From positions 1-41,668 of the forward strand of contig JBOGVU010000015.1 in the NCBI GenBank assembly GCA_050692915.1: a stretch of DNA of 41,668 nucleotides, read 5' to 3'. The stretch is from CALAEC01 sp050692915. GTDB lineage: Bacteria; Actinomycetota; UBA4738; CALAEC01. This document shows, piece by piece, positions 1 to 7,856 of this stretch. Every line of letters begins with the position of its first letter. The stretch's first letter is position 1. Made by a program: the position numbers and the translations under genes. The notes under the pieces were generated by a model. That model ran no database searches and had not been told where the DNA came from. It was given only the letters and a program-made list of their open reading frames with translations.

Positions 1-15
1 CCCGGGGCCAAGGCC

Positions 16-816
16 TTGTCCCCGTTCCCGCCGTTCCGGACGTCGCTGGCCAGGGGGCTGTGGTCGGTCGCCGCCGCCCCACCGACCCTGGCCTGGACGT
101 TCGTGTCTCTGCTGGTCACCTGGGCCGTCTTCGTGTCCCTGGGGGAGCCCCCCACCCCGTCGCTCCTGGCCGTGCTGCTTTCCGTCTCCCCGGCCCACCT
201 GCTCGCCGACCTGCCGGTGGCCTTCGGCGCCGGCGGCGGCGTGGCCATCCTGGTGGCCCTGGCCGTGCTCGGCCTGGTGCGGGCCGCCACCTTCGGCCTC
301 CTGATCCTCCTGATCCAGGGGTGGCTGGAGAACGAGCGGGCCGAGCTCCGACCGGCCCTCCGGCGGTTGCCCGCGGCACTCTCGGGTCTGTTCACGGTGC
401 TGCTCGTCGAAGCGGCGGCCATGTACGCGCTCCTGTCGGTGGCGGGCGGGTTCCTCGGTCCGCTGGCCCCGCTGACCGTTGTGGCGGCCCTGTACTTCCT
501 GGCGTTCGTGCCGGTGGTGGCCGCGGTGGAGGGCGGGTCCCTCCAGCAGTCCTTCCGGCGGGGGTTCCGGGCGGCCAGGCTCCCGGGGACGAGCCACCTC
601 ACGCTGGTGATGGCGTACTTCCTGCTGTTCTTCTACGCGGCCTCGGTCAGCCCCTTCGGGATCGTGACCTCGGCCACCCCCGGCCCGTTGGAGTGGGCCT
701 TCGCCCTGGTGGTGACGCTGGTCCACGCGGGGGTCCTGGGCTCGCTGGTCTTCCGTTGGCTGGCCGTCAGGGACCAGGTCTCCGGGGACCCCGCTCCCCG
801 CCGGGGATCGTCCTGA
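16..816 (+). CDS. Polytopic membrane protein of unknown function, possibly 5'-truncated
   Basis: The protein is dominated by hydrophobic stretches, about six likely membrane segments (near residues 20-45, 70-100, 120-145, 150-170, 195-215 and 225-250), joined by short Arg-rich loops. It ends in a short polar tail. I recognise no catalytic motif and cannot assign a family. The TTG at 16 is only the first usable start: the same frame is open back to base 1, so the gene may begin outside the window. It lies 130 bp upstream of rpsB on the same strand, and a promoter-like element separates the two, so it is probably not part of the ribosomal operon. The reading frame is well supported by GC-rich third positions and a continuous membrane-protein pattern; the function is not. 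Confidence 0.6.
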   Translation: MSPFPPFRTSLARGLWSVAAAPPTLAWTFVSLLVTWAVFVSLGEPPTPSLLAVLLSVSPAHLLADLPVAFGAGGGVAILVALAVLGLVRAATFGLLILLIQGWLENERAELRPALRRLPAALSGLFTVLLVEAAAMYALLSVAGGFLGPLAPLTVVAALYFLAFVPVVAAVEGGSLQQSFRRGFRAARLPGTSHLTLVMAYFLLFFYAASVSPFGIVTSATPGPLEWAFALVVTLVHAGVLGSLVFRWLAVRDQVSGDPAPRRGSS

Positions 817-822
817 GCTTGG

Positions 823-946
823 TAGACTTAGGCGCCGGTCCGCGAGGGCCGAGCACACACGTTCGGTGACCCGTTCCACCGGTCCCGCCTCGGCGGGGAG
901 GGACGGGGAGGACCCGGACGGAGGAACAACCGGGAGGAGGAAACGC
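823..946 (+). promoter_or_regulatory. rpsB promoter and structured leader
   Basis: A TAGACT hexamer at 823-828 fits an actinobacterial -10; no convincing -35 is seen. The following leader can form a small stable hairpin, CCCGC (884-888) with GCGGG (893-897) closing a CTCG loop. A longer-range pairing of CCGGTCC (879-885) with GGACC-C-CGG (910-917) has one bulged C. A strong Shine-Dalgarno, GGGAGGAGG, precedes the ATG at 947. In other bacteria S2 represses its own rpsB-tsf mRNA through the leader; whether this leader does so is inference. Confidence 0.4.
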
Positions 947-1816
947 ATGTCGGTCACCACCCGCCGGCGGCTCTTGGAAGCCGGCGTCCACTTCGGTCAT
1001 CAGACCCGTCGCTGGAACCCCAAGATGCGCCGCTACATCTACGGCGAGCGCAGCGGCATCTACATCGTCGACCTCGAGCAGACCCTTCAGGGTCTCGAGC
1101 GAGCCTACGGGTTCGTGCGCGACGTGTCCCGGGCCGGAGGCACGGTCCTGTTCGTCGGCACCAAGAAGCAGGCCCAGGACGTCGTGGCCGAGCACGCGTC
1201 CCGCGTGGGCATGCCCTTCGTCAACACCCGGTGGCTCGGCGGGATGCTCACGAACTTCCAGACGATCTTCCGCCGGCTCCGACGCCTGGTGGAGCTCCGC
1301 GAGATGGAGCGCTCCGGTGCCTTCGACTTCCTCCCGAAGAAAGAGGTTCTGAAGCTCCGGAGGGAGAAAGAGAAGCTCGAGCGAAACCTCGGGGGGATCC
1401 AGGATCTGGAGCGGCTCCCCGCGGCGATCTACGTGATCGACACGAAGAAGGAGCACATCGCGGTGACCGAGGCGAACAAGCTCGGCATACCCGTCGTGGC
1501 CATCGTGGACACGAACTGCGACCCCGACGAGGTGGACTACGTGATCCCCGGGAACGACGACGCGATCCGCTCGATCACCCTGGTCACCTCGGTGATCGCC
1601 GAAGCGATCCGAGAGGGGCAGGGACTCGCCGGCCGGGACCTGGCCGAACGCACCGGCATCGCCGAGCCGGTGGAGCCGGAGCCGCCGGCACCGCTCGAGC
1701 CCGAGGACGCAGCTCCCGGGGAACCGGAGATCGCTCCCGAGGCACCCCCCCGAGAAGCAGAGGGAACGACCGAGCAGGCTCCCGATGAGGCGAAGCCGTC
1801 CGAGGTGAGCGGGTAG
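947..1816 (+). CDS. rpsB: 30S ribosomal protein S2
   Basis: S2 binds late to the small subunit and helps recruit S1-type proteins. The N-terminus has the family signature VHFGHQTRRWNPKM at residues 14-27, followed by the central GTKKQAQ and NTRWLGGMLTNF segments and the PDEVDYVIPGNDDAIRSI region. I chose ATG 947 because it follows GGGAGGAGG at normal spacing and gives the standard N-terminus; an in-frame start at 866 would add 27 unrelated residues. The last 60 or so residues form a low-complexity Pro/Glu/Ala tail absent from short S2 proteins but common in high-GC Actinobacteria. It is followed by tsf after 31 bp, the usual pairing. Confidence 0.97.
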   Translation: MSVTTRRRLLEAGVHFGHQTRRWNPKMRRYIYGERSGIYIVDLEQTLQGLERAYGFVRDVSRAGGTVLFVGTKKQAQDVVAEHASRVGMPFVNTRWLGGMLTNFQTIFRRLRRLVELREMERSGAFDFLPKKEVLKLRREKEKLERNLGGIQDLERLPAAIYVIDTKKEHIAVTEANKLGIPVVAIVDTNCDPDEVDYVIPGNDDAIRSITLVTSVIAEAIREGQGLAGRDLAERTGIAEPVEPEPPAPLEPEDAAPGEPEIAPEAPPREAEGTTEQAPDEAKPSEVSG

Positions 1817-1847
1817 CCATGGGCGGTGTGTCAGAATCGGCGGCGAC

Positions 1848-2450
1848 ATGACGGTTTCCGCCGGCGAGGTCAAGCGGCTCCGCGAGCTGACCGGGGCCGG
1901 GATGATGGACTGCAAGCGCGCGCTCCAGGACGCGGACGGCGACTTCGATCGCGCCGTCGAGCTTCTCCGCGAACGAGGCCAGGCCGCCGCGGCCAAGCGA
2001 GCCGGACGCGCGGCCTCGGAGGGAATCGTCGACGCGTACATCCACGGCGGCGGGCGTATCGGCGCCATGGTCGAGATCAACTGCGAGACCGACTTCGTGG
2101 CGAACACGGACGACTTCCGGGCGCTGGCCCGCGACATCGCCATGCAGGTGGCGGCTCACGACCCCGAGTGGGTCTCCCGCGACGAGGTGCCCGAGGAGGT
2201 CCTGACCCAGGAGCGGAAGATCTACGAGGCCCAGGCCCGCGAGGAGGGCAAGCCCGACCAGGTGATCCCGAGGATCGTCGAGGGCAAGCTCGAGGCCTTC
2301 TACAAGCAGCGGTGCCTCCTCGACCAGCCCTACTTCCGCGATATGGAGGGGAAGACGAGCGTCGAGGACGTGGTGACGAAGCTCGGCGCCACGGTCGGGG
2401 AGAACGTGCGGGTCAGCCGGTTCGTGCGATACGTTCGCGGCGGGGGGTGA
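1848..2450 (+). CDS. tsf: Translation elongation factor Ts, short form
   Basis: EF-Ts is the nucleotide exchange factor for EF-Tu. The N-terminal UBA-like segment with LRELTGAGMMDCKRAL is at about residues 11-26, and the core has INCETDFVA near 77-85. At 200 aa it is clearly shorter than the 270-280 aa usual in Actinobacteria and E. coli and closer to the short Thermus-type form, implying loss of part of the core dimerisation or coiled-coil region. No Shine-Dalgarno precedes ATG 1848. A ten-codon frame from ATG 1819 ends at 1851 in an ATGA overlap, which could couple translation. It is followed by pyrH after 4 bp. Confidence 0.96.
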   Translation: MTVSAGEVKRLRELTGAGMMDCKRALQDADGDFDRAVELLRERGQAAAAKRAGRAASEGIVDAYIHGGGRIGAMVEINCETDFVANTDDFRALARDIAMQVAAHDPEWVSRDEVPEEVLTQERKIYEAQAREEGKPDQVIPRIVEGKLEAFYKQRCLLDQPYFRDMEGKTSVEDVVTKLGATVGENVRVSRFVRYVRGGG

Positions 2451-2454
2451 TCGA

Positions 2455-3255
2455 GTGGGGCGTGAAGCGGCAACCGGGGAGGCCGCCGAGCCCAGGGCCG
2501 CGCCGGCGGAGGCGGCCGGGCCCGGTCCTGAACCCCGCCCGTCGTACCGGCGGGTCCTGCTGAAGCTCTCGGGAGACGCGTTCGCCCCGCCGGGTGGTGA
2601 CTTCGGAATCTCCGAGGAATCGGTGGAGCTCCTGGCCCGTCAGCTGGCCGAGGTGCTGACCCTCGACGTCGAGCCCGCGGTCGTGGTGGGCGGGGGGAAC
2701 ATCTTCCGGGGTCGTGACGCCCCCCGGATGGACCGAGCCAGGGCCGACTACGTCGGCATGCTGGCCACGGTGATGAACGCGCTGGTGCTTCAGGACGCCC
2801 TGGAGCGCATCGGGGTCGTCACCAGGGTCCAGACCGCCATCGCCATGGCCCAGGTCGCCGAGCCCTACATCCCTCGCAAGGCCATGCGGCACCTGGAGAA
2901 GGGCCGGGTGGTCATCTTCGCCGCCGGGCTGGGACGCCCCTTCTTCTCGACCGACACCACCGCCGCGCAGATCGCCCTGGAGATCCATGCCGAGGCCATC
3001 CTCAAGGGAACCGGGGTGGACGGAGTCTTTGACGCCGACCCCAACGCGAATCCCGGCGCCAGGAAGTTCGACGACCTCGAATACATCGAGGTCCTGAAGC
3101 GTGGGCTCCAGGTCATGGACGCCACGGCCATCTCCCTGTGCATGGACAACGGCCTGCCGATCATCGTGTTCAACTTCCGAGAGGAAGGGAACATCCGGCG
3201 GGCCGTTCTCGGTGAGCGGATCGGGACGCTCGTCCACTCGGGGGCGGACCGATGA
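2455..3255 (+). CDS. pyrH: UMP kinase
   Basis: PyrH phosphorylates UMP to UDP with ATP and is the bacterial amino-acid-kinase-fold enzyme, active as a hexamer in the cytosol. The core begins with RRVLLKLSGDAF at about residues 32-43 and continues through VVVGGGNIFRG, a phosphate-binding loop, and the FFSTDTTAAQIALEI segment. GTG 2455 adds an Ala/Glu/Pro-rich extension of about 30 residues ahead of the core; I see no better start in frame, and GGGGGG lies just upstream. The gene overlaps frr by four bases (ATGA), so the two are translationally coupled. Confidence 0.96.
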   Translation: MGREAATGEAAEPRAAPAEAAGPGPEPRPSYRRVLLKLSGDAFAPPGGDFGISEESVELLARQLAEVLTLDVEPAVVVGGGNIFRGRDAPRMDRARADYVGMLATVMNALVLQDALERIGVVTRVQTAIAMAQVAEPYIPRKAMRHLEKGRVVIFAAGLGRPFFSTDTTAAQIALEIHAEAILKGTGVDGVFDADPNANPGARKFDDLEYIEVLKRGLQVMDATAISLCMDNGLPIIVFNFREEGNIRRAVLGERIGTLVHSGADR

Positions 3256-3812
3256 CCGCCGAGACCACGCTCAAGGAGGCGGACCACAAGATGGAGCGCG
3301 CGGTGGAGGTCACGCGGGAGGAGTTCTCCGGCGTGCGCACCGGCCGGGCCACCCCGGCGATCCTGAACCGGGTGATGGTGGACTACTACGGCACGGCCAC
3401 GCCGATGAACCAGCTGGCATCGTTCTCCGTTCCGGAGCCACGGCTCCTGGTGATCCAGCCCTACGACCGGAACGCCGTGCCCGCCATGGAGAAGGCCATC
3501 ATGCAGTCGGACCTGGGTCTCAGCCCCTCGAACGACGGGCAGGTCATCCGGCTGGCGTTCCCACAGCTCACCGAGGAGCGACGCAAGGAGCTGATCCGGG
3601 TCGTACACGGACGGGCCGAGGAGGGACGGGTGGCGGTGCGGAACGTCCGCCGCCACGCCAAGGAGGACCTGGAGCGGCTCAAGAAGGACGGCGAGATCTC
3701 CGAGGACGACCTGAACCGCTCGGAGAAGGCGCTTCAGAAGCTCACCGATCAGCACATCGCCCGGATCGACGAGCTCCTGTCGCACAAGGAGCAGGAGCTC
3801 ATGGAGGTCTAA
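3252..3812 (+). CDS. frr: Ribosome recycling factor
   Basis: RRF, with EF-G, splits post-termination 70S ribosomes. The 186-residue length is standard and the sequence is nearly canonical: a helical start, the VRTGRATPAIL segment near residues 27-37, the PMNQLASFSVPEPR stretch of domain II, and the C-terminal helix ending in HIARIDELLSHKEQELMEV. It starts inside the pyrH stop (ATGA), giving tight coupling. The next gene, cdsA, is 30 bp downstream. Confidence 0.98.
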   Translation: MTAETTLKEADHKMERAVEVTREEFSGVRTGRATPAILNRVMVDYYGTATPMNQLASFSVPEPRLLVIQPYDRNAVPAMEKAIMQSDLGLSPSNDGQVIRLAFPQLTEERRKELIRVVHGRAEEGRVAVRNVRRHAKEDLERLKKDGEISEDDLNRSEKALQKLTDQHIARIDELLSHKEQELMEV

Positions 3813-3842
3813 GCGAGTGCGCGAGCAAAGCGAGCGTAGCTA

Positions 3843-5498
3843 GTGGGCCAGCCGCCGGAGGAACGCGACAAGGACGCCAGGGACGAGGACCTGTTCGAGG
3901 ACCTCGACGACTTCTTCGCGCCGCTCGAGGACACGGGCTGGCCCGAGGGGGCCGAGGGCGACGAGGGCGACCAGGGCGTGGTCCCGCCGCCCGTCGAGGA
4001 CCCGGCCGCCGAGACCGGAGCGCTCGAGGACTGGGACGTGGCCATCGATGTCCCGGGGGCCGAGGAGCTCTTGGCGGCGGACGAGGGGGCCGGCGCGGAG
4101 CCCGATGCGTCCGAGGTCGAGGAGGCCCCCGAGGAAGCCCAGGCTCCTGAGCCGGAGGAGGTCGCGGCGGAAGCCGAGCTTGCAGAAGAGGCAGGCGGCG
4201 AGGGGCCGCTGAGCCTGGACGATCTGCGGACCCCGCCCCCCGCCTACGTCGATCTCCCCGGACCGTCCCAGGAGGATGAGGGTCCCGAGCCGATCGACGC
4301 CGAGGGAGAGGAGGACCAGGAGGAAGCCGCCGGGGAGGAAGGGCCGCTCCTCCCCGAGGAGGTCTCCGTCACGGCCGAGGACCTCTTCGAGGAGGAAGAG
4401 GCCGAGCCCGGGGTCGTGGAGATACCCGAGGCGGCGGTCGGCGCCGAGGAAGCACCGGCCGCCGAGGAAGCACCCGACCCCGAGGCGATCGAGGCCGCCG
4501 CGGAGCACTTCGCCACCGGCGTTCGCGACACGCCCGATGCGGTCGAGCGGGACCTCCTGGCCGACCTCGAGGGCGAGGACGTGCCGGAGACCGAGACCGT
4601 GACCGTCGCCCCCCCCGCCCCCCCCGGCCCGAGCTGGCAGGAGGGGGCCGAGGCGATGGTCGAGGAGCCCGCCGCCGGAGGTCCCCCGGCCGGCCGCAAC
4701 CTGACGGCGGCCTTCGCCAGCGGCGGCCTCCTGGCGATCGCGGTGCTCGCGCTCCTGCTCATCGGGAAGGGGCCGTTCGCCTGGTTCGTGGGCGCCGTGG
4801 TGCTCCTCGGTCAGGCGGAGCTCTACGCGGTGATGCGGTCCCGCCGGCTCCAGCCGGCCACGCTGCTCGGGCTGGTCTGCGGCGCCTTCATCCTGGCCGG
4901 CGCGTACCTGCACGGGCCGGCGGCCGCGCCCTTCGGCCTTGTCCTGGCAATGGGCCTGACCGTGCTGTGGTTCATGGCCGCGCCCGTACCCTTCCGGCGG
5001 AGCACCACGGTCAACGTGGGTGCCACCATCCTGGGTACCGTCTACGTCCCGTTCCTCGCTTCGTTCGCGCTTCTCCTGCTGGCCCTCCCCGGAGACGTCG
5101 GCCGGAACGCCTTCCTGGTGGTCGTGGGCCTCACGGTCCTGTATGACGTCAGCGCGTACGCCGTGGGAACCCTGTGGGGGAACCGGCCGCTGGCCCCCAC
5201 GGTCAGCCCGAACAAGTCCTGGGAGGGGGCGATCGGGGGGACCCTGGTCATCCTCATCGTGGGCCTGGCTATCGTTCCGGCCATCGATCCCTTCAACAGC
5301 TCGCGGGCGGTGGGCCTGGCGCTGGTGATCGCCCTGGTGGCGCCGATCGGCGATCTGGTGGAGTCGGCCCTCAAGCGCGACCTCGGCGTGAAGGACATGG
5401 GGACGATCCTCCCCGGACACGGGGGCATCCTGGACCGGATCGACGCCATCCTGTTCGCGGCCCCGGCGGCCTACTACTTCCTGCTCCTCGCCTTCTGA
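3843..5498 (+). CDS. cdsA: Phosphatidate cytidylyltransferase with long acidic N-terminal region
   Basis: CdsA converts phosphatidate and CTP to CDP-diacylglycerol in the membrane, feeding all phospholipid synthesis (compare pgsA at 32399). The C-terminal half, from about residue 285, holds around eight membrane segments and the family signature with SALKRDLGVKDMG and HGGILDRID near residues 508-535. The first 285 residues are unusual: soluble, extremely rich in Glu, Asp, Ala and Pro, with no recognisable fold. GTG 3843 is the first possible start (a TAG stop lies two codons upstream at 3837) and has no clear Shine-Dalgarno. Internal starts would remove part of the acidic region, so its full extent is uncertain, but GC-rich third positions support translation throughout. 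Confidence 0.9.
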   Translation: MGQPPEERDKDARDEDLFEDLDDFFAPLEDTGWPEGAEGDEGDQGVVPPPVEDPAAETGALEDWDVAIDVPGAEELLAADEGAGAEPDASEVEEAPEEAQAPEPEEVAAEAELAEEAGGEGPLSLDDLRTPPPAYVDLPGPSQEDEGPEPIDAEGEEDQEEAAGEEGPLLPEEVSVTAEDLFEEEEAEPGVVEIPEAAVGAEEAPAAEEAPDPEAIEAAAEHFATGVRDTPDAVERDLLADLEGEDVPETETVTVAPPAPPGPSWQEGAEAMVEEPAAGGPPAGRNLTAAFASGGLLAIAVLALLLIGKGPFAWFVGAVVLLGQAELYAVMRSRRLQPATLLGLVCGAFILAGAYLHGPAAAPFGLVLAMGLTVLWFMAAPVPFRRSTTVNVGATILGTVYVPFLASFALLLLALPGDVGRNAFLVVVGLTVLYDVSAYAVGTLWGNRPLAPTVSPNKSWEGAIGGTLVILIVGLAIVPAIDPFNSSRAVGLALVIALVAPIGDLVESALKRDLGVKDMGTILPGHGGILDRIDAILFAAPAAYYFLLLAF

Positions 5499-5548
5499 CC
5501 GACCCCCAGCCCTGATATTCCCTGGGGGAGCAGGTACATTGGGGAGCG

Positions 5549-6706
5549 ATGCGACGGCTGGTGCTCCTCGGCTCGACGGGGTCCATCGGGGCCCAGGCTC
5601 TTGACGTGGTTCGCCGGAACGCCGACCGGTTCGAGGTGGTCGGCCTGGCCGCCGCGCAGAGCCACGAACTGCTGGTCGGCCAGATCCGCGAGTTCCTCCC
5701 CCCGGTGGTGGCGGTCACCGACGAGCGGGCCGCGGCGGAGCTCCGGGAGGCACTGTCGGGACTGCGCCGGGTCGAGGTGATCGCCGGTGTCGACGCGGCC
5801 GAGCGGCTGGCCAGGGACTCCGACGCCGACATGGTGGTCAACGCCATGGTGGGAGCGGTGGGCCTGGGGCCGACGCTGGCCGCGCTGCAGTCGGGGAAGA
5901 TGCTGGCCCTGGCGAACAAGGAGAGCCTCATCGTCGGGGGCGAGTTGGTCATGGATCTGGTGAAGGGCGAGCCGGAGCGCCTGGTGCCGGTGGACTCCGA
6001 GCACGCCGCTCTGGCGCAATGCCTGCGAGGCGAGCGCCGGGAGGACCTCCGCCGGGTCATCATCACGGCCTCGGGCGGGCCTTTCCGCGGGTGGAAGCGG
6101 GAGGAGCTCGCCCGCGCCTCCGTGAAGGAGGCGCTGGTCCACCCGACCTGGAAGATGGGCCCGAAGATCACGATCGACTCCGCCACCCTCATGAACAAGG
6201 GCTTCGAGGTGATCGAGGCCCACTACCTGTTCGGCCTGGACTACGAGCGGATCGGCGTGGTCGTGCATCCAGAGTCCCTGGTCCACGGCATCGCCGAGTT
6301 CCTCGACGGGAGCCTCATCGCCCAGGTGGCCGCCCCCGACATGCGCCTGCCGATCCAGCTGGCCCTGGCGTTCCCCGACCGCCTGCGGACCGGCATCCGG
6401 GCGCTCGACCTGACCCAGGTGGGTTCCCTCACCTTCGAGGCCCTCGACCGGGAGGCCTTCCCGGCCGTGGACCTGGCGTATCGGGCCGGCCGGCTGGGCG
6501 CCACGTTCCCGGCGGTGATGAACGCGGCCAACGAGGTGGCCGTCACGTCGTTCCTGGACGGCCGGATCCCCCTGACCGCCATCCCCGAGATCGCCGCCCG
6601 GGTCGTGGAGGAGCACGAGCCGGCGAAGGTCGTGTCCCTGGTGACCCTGGAGCGAGCCGACGCCTGGGCTCGAGGGCGGACCGCCGAGCTGATCGATTCC
6701 CGCTGA
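5549..6706 (+). CDS. dxr: 1-deoxy-D-xylulose 5-phosphate reductoisomerase
   Basis: Dxr makes 2-C-methyl-D-erythritol 4-phosphate with NADPH, the first committed step of the MEP isoprenoid pathway. The NADPH site is LGSTGSIGAQ at residues 6-15; ANKESLIVGGELV near 124 and the HPTWKMGPKITIDSATLMNKG block near 198-218 carry the metal and substrate contacts of the family. The length (385 aa) is normal. A TACATT hexamer at 5535-5540 lies eight bases before the ATG and a GGGGAG sits between, so the gene could have its own very short-leader transcript. ispG, a later step of the same pathway, lies two genes downstream. Confidence 0.97.
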   Translation: MRRLVLLGSTGSIGAQALDVVRRNADRFEVVGLAAAQSHELLVGQIREFLPPVVAVTDERAAAELREALSGLRRVEVIAGVDAAERLARDSDADMVVNAMVGAVGLGPTLAALQSGKMLALANKESLIVGGELVMDLVKGEPERLVPVDSEHAALAQCLRGERREDLRRVIITASGGPFRGWKREELARASVKEALVHPTWKMGPKITIDSATLMNKGFEVIEAHYLFGLDYERIGVVVHPESLVHGIAEFLDGSLIAQVAAPDMRLPIQLALAFPDRLRTGIRALDLTQVGSLTFEALDREAFPAVDLAYRAGRLGATFPAVMNAANEVAVTSFLDGRIPLTAIPEIAARVVEEHEPAKVVSLVTLERADAWARGRTAELIDSR

Positions 6707-6711
6707 ACCTG

Positions 6712-7836
6712 ATGGTCGCGGGCATCCTCGTCTTCGTCCTCGGCGTCCTCCTGATGATCCTGGTGCACGAGCTTGGCCACTTCGTGGCGGCCAAGCGGTT
6801 CGGCATCAAGGTCGAGGAGTTCTTCATCGGATTCGGCCCTCGGTTGTGGTCGTTCCGACGCGGCGAGACGGAGTACGGGCTGAAGGCGATCCCCGTCGGC
6901 GGCTACGTGCGCATCGCCGGGATGAACCCGTTTCAGGAGCCGCCCCCCGAGGACCGGGGCCGGCTCTTCGGCGACAAGCCCGCGTGGCAGCGGGCCGTCG
7001 TCCTGGCCGCGGGGGCCCTGACCCACTTCGTCCTGGCCTTCCTCCTCCTGGCCGCGTTCTTCTGGTTCGTGGGCATCCCCCGGTTCGGAGGACCCCAGGT
7101 CGCTCAGGTCCAGCGGACACTCGACGGCGCGCCCTCGCCGGCCGCGGTGGCCGGCCTCCGCGCCGGCGACGTGTTCGTGGAGGTTGAGGGGCAGCAGATC
7201 CGGTCGTACCAGGAGTTCAAGGAGCTCGTCGACGGGAGCGTGGGGCGGGAGATCGAGGTGGTGGTCGAACGGGACGGCGCCCGCGTTTCGCTCGAGACCA
7301 CGCCTGTGCTGTCCGAGGTGGAAGGGGAGCCGACCGGACGGCTGGGGATCCTGCTCACCAGGGAGTTCGTCGGCCGGGAGCGGTCCGGCCCGATCGAGGG
7401 TCTGGGCGATGCGGCCGGCGGCGTGGGCACGTTCACGGTCGAGTCGTTCCGCGCCATGGGCCGGGTGTTCGGCGCGGAGGGCCTCGGCCGGGTCGCGCAG
7501 GTCCTGTTCGGGGACGAGCGGACCGTGAACGACCCCGTCGGGATCGTCGGCGTTGCCCGGGTGGCGGGGCAGGCGGTGGAGGCGGGCTTCCTGGAGGCGT
7601 TCATCGAGCTGTTCGCGTTCTTCAACGTGTTCGTGGGGATCCTGAACATCCTCCCGCTCCCACCGCTCGACGGCGGACACCTGGCCGTGCTGGGCTTCGA
7701 ATCCGCCACCGGCCGACGGGTCGATCCCCGCCGCCTCATCCCCATCACGGCCTTGGTGGCCGGCTTTCTGGTCCTGTTCACGATCGCCCTCACGTACCTG
7801 GACGTGTTCGCCCCGATCCCGAACCCGTTCCAGTAG
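6712..7836 (+). CDS. rseP: Site-2 metalloprotease of the RseP/Rip1 family
   Basis: This is an intramembrane zinc protease of family M50B that cleaves membrane-bound anti-sigma factors or similar substrates. The active-site HELGH is at residues 19-23 inside the first membrane segment, and the third ligand is in LPPLDGGHL near residues 316-324. A single PDZ domain lies between (about 120-200, with AGLRAGDVFVEVEG), as in Actinobacteria and Bacillus rather than the two PDZ domains of E. coli. ATG 6712 follows the dxr stop by five bases, and upstream in-frame sequence lies within dxr. The dxr-rseP-ispG order is typical of Actinobacteria. Confidence 0.95.
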   Translation: MVAGILVFVLGVLLMILVHELGHFVAAKRFGIKVEEFFIGFGPRLWSFRRGETEYGLKAIPVGGYVRIAGMNPFQEPPPEDRGRLFGDKPAWQRAVVLAAGALTHFVLAFLLLAAFFWFVGIPRFGGPQVAQVQRTLDGAPSPAAVAGLRAGDVFVEVEGQQIRSYQEFKELVDGSVGREIEVVVERDGARVSLETTPVLSEVEGEPTGRLGILLTREFVGRERSGPIEGLGDAAGGVGTFTVESFRAMGRVFGAEGLGRVAQVLFGDERTVNDPVGIVGVARVAGQAVEAGFLEAFIELFAFFNVFVGILNILPLPPLDGGHLAVLGFESATGRRVDPRRLIPITALVAGFLVLFTIALTYLDVFAPIPNPFQ

Positions 7837-7844
7837 CCGCCCGA

Positions 7845-7850
7845 TACACT
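7845..7850 (+). promoter_or_regulatory. TACACT -10 element for leaderless ispG
   Basis: TACACT ends exactly six bases before the GTG start of ispG and there is no Shine-Dalgarno in the 20-bp gap. This is the geometry of a leaderless transcript starting at or next to the start codon. Confidence 0.5.
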
Positions 7851-7856
7851 GAAGCC

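Noticed and set aside
866..946. Longer rpsB start at 866
   Set aside because: The added residues do not resemble S2 and the strong Shine-Dalgarno serves ATG 947.
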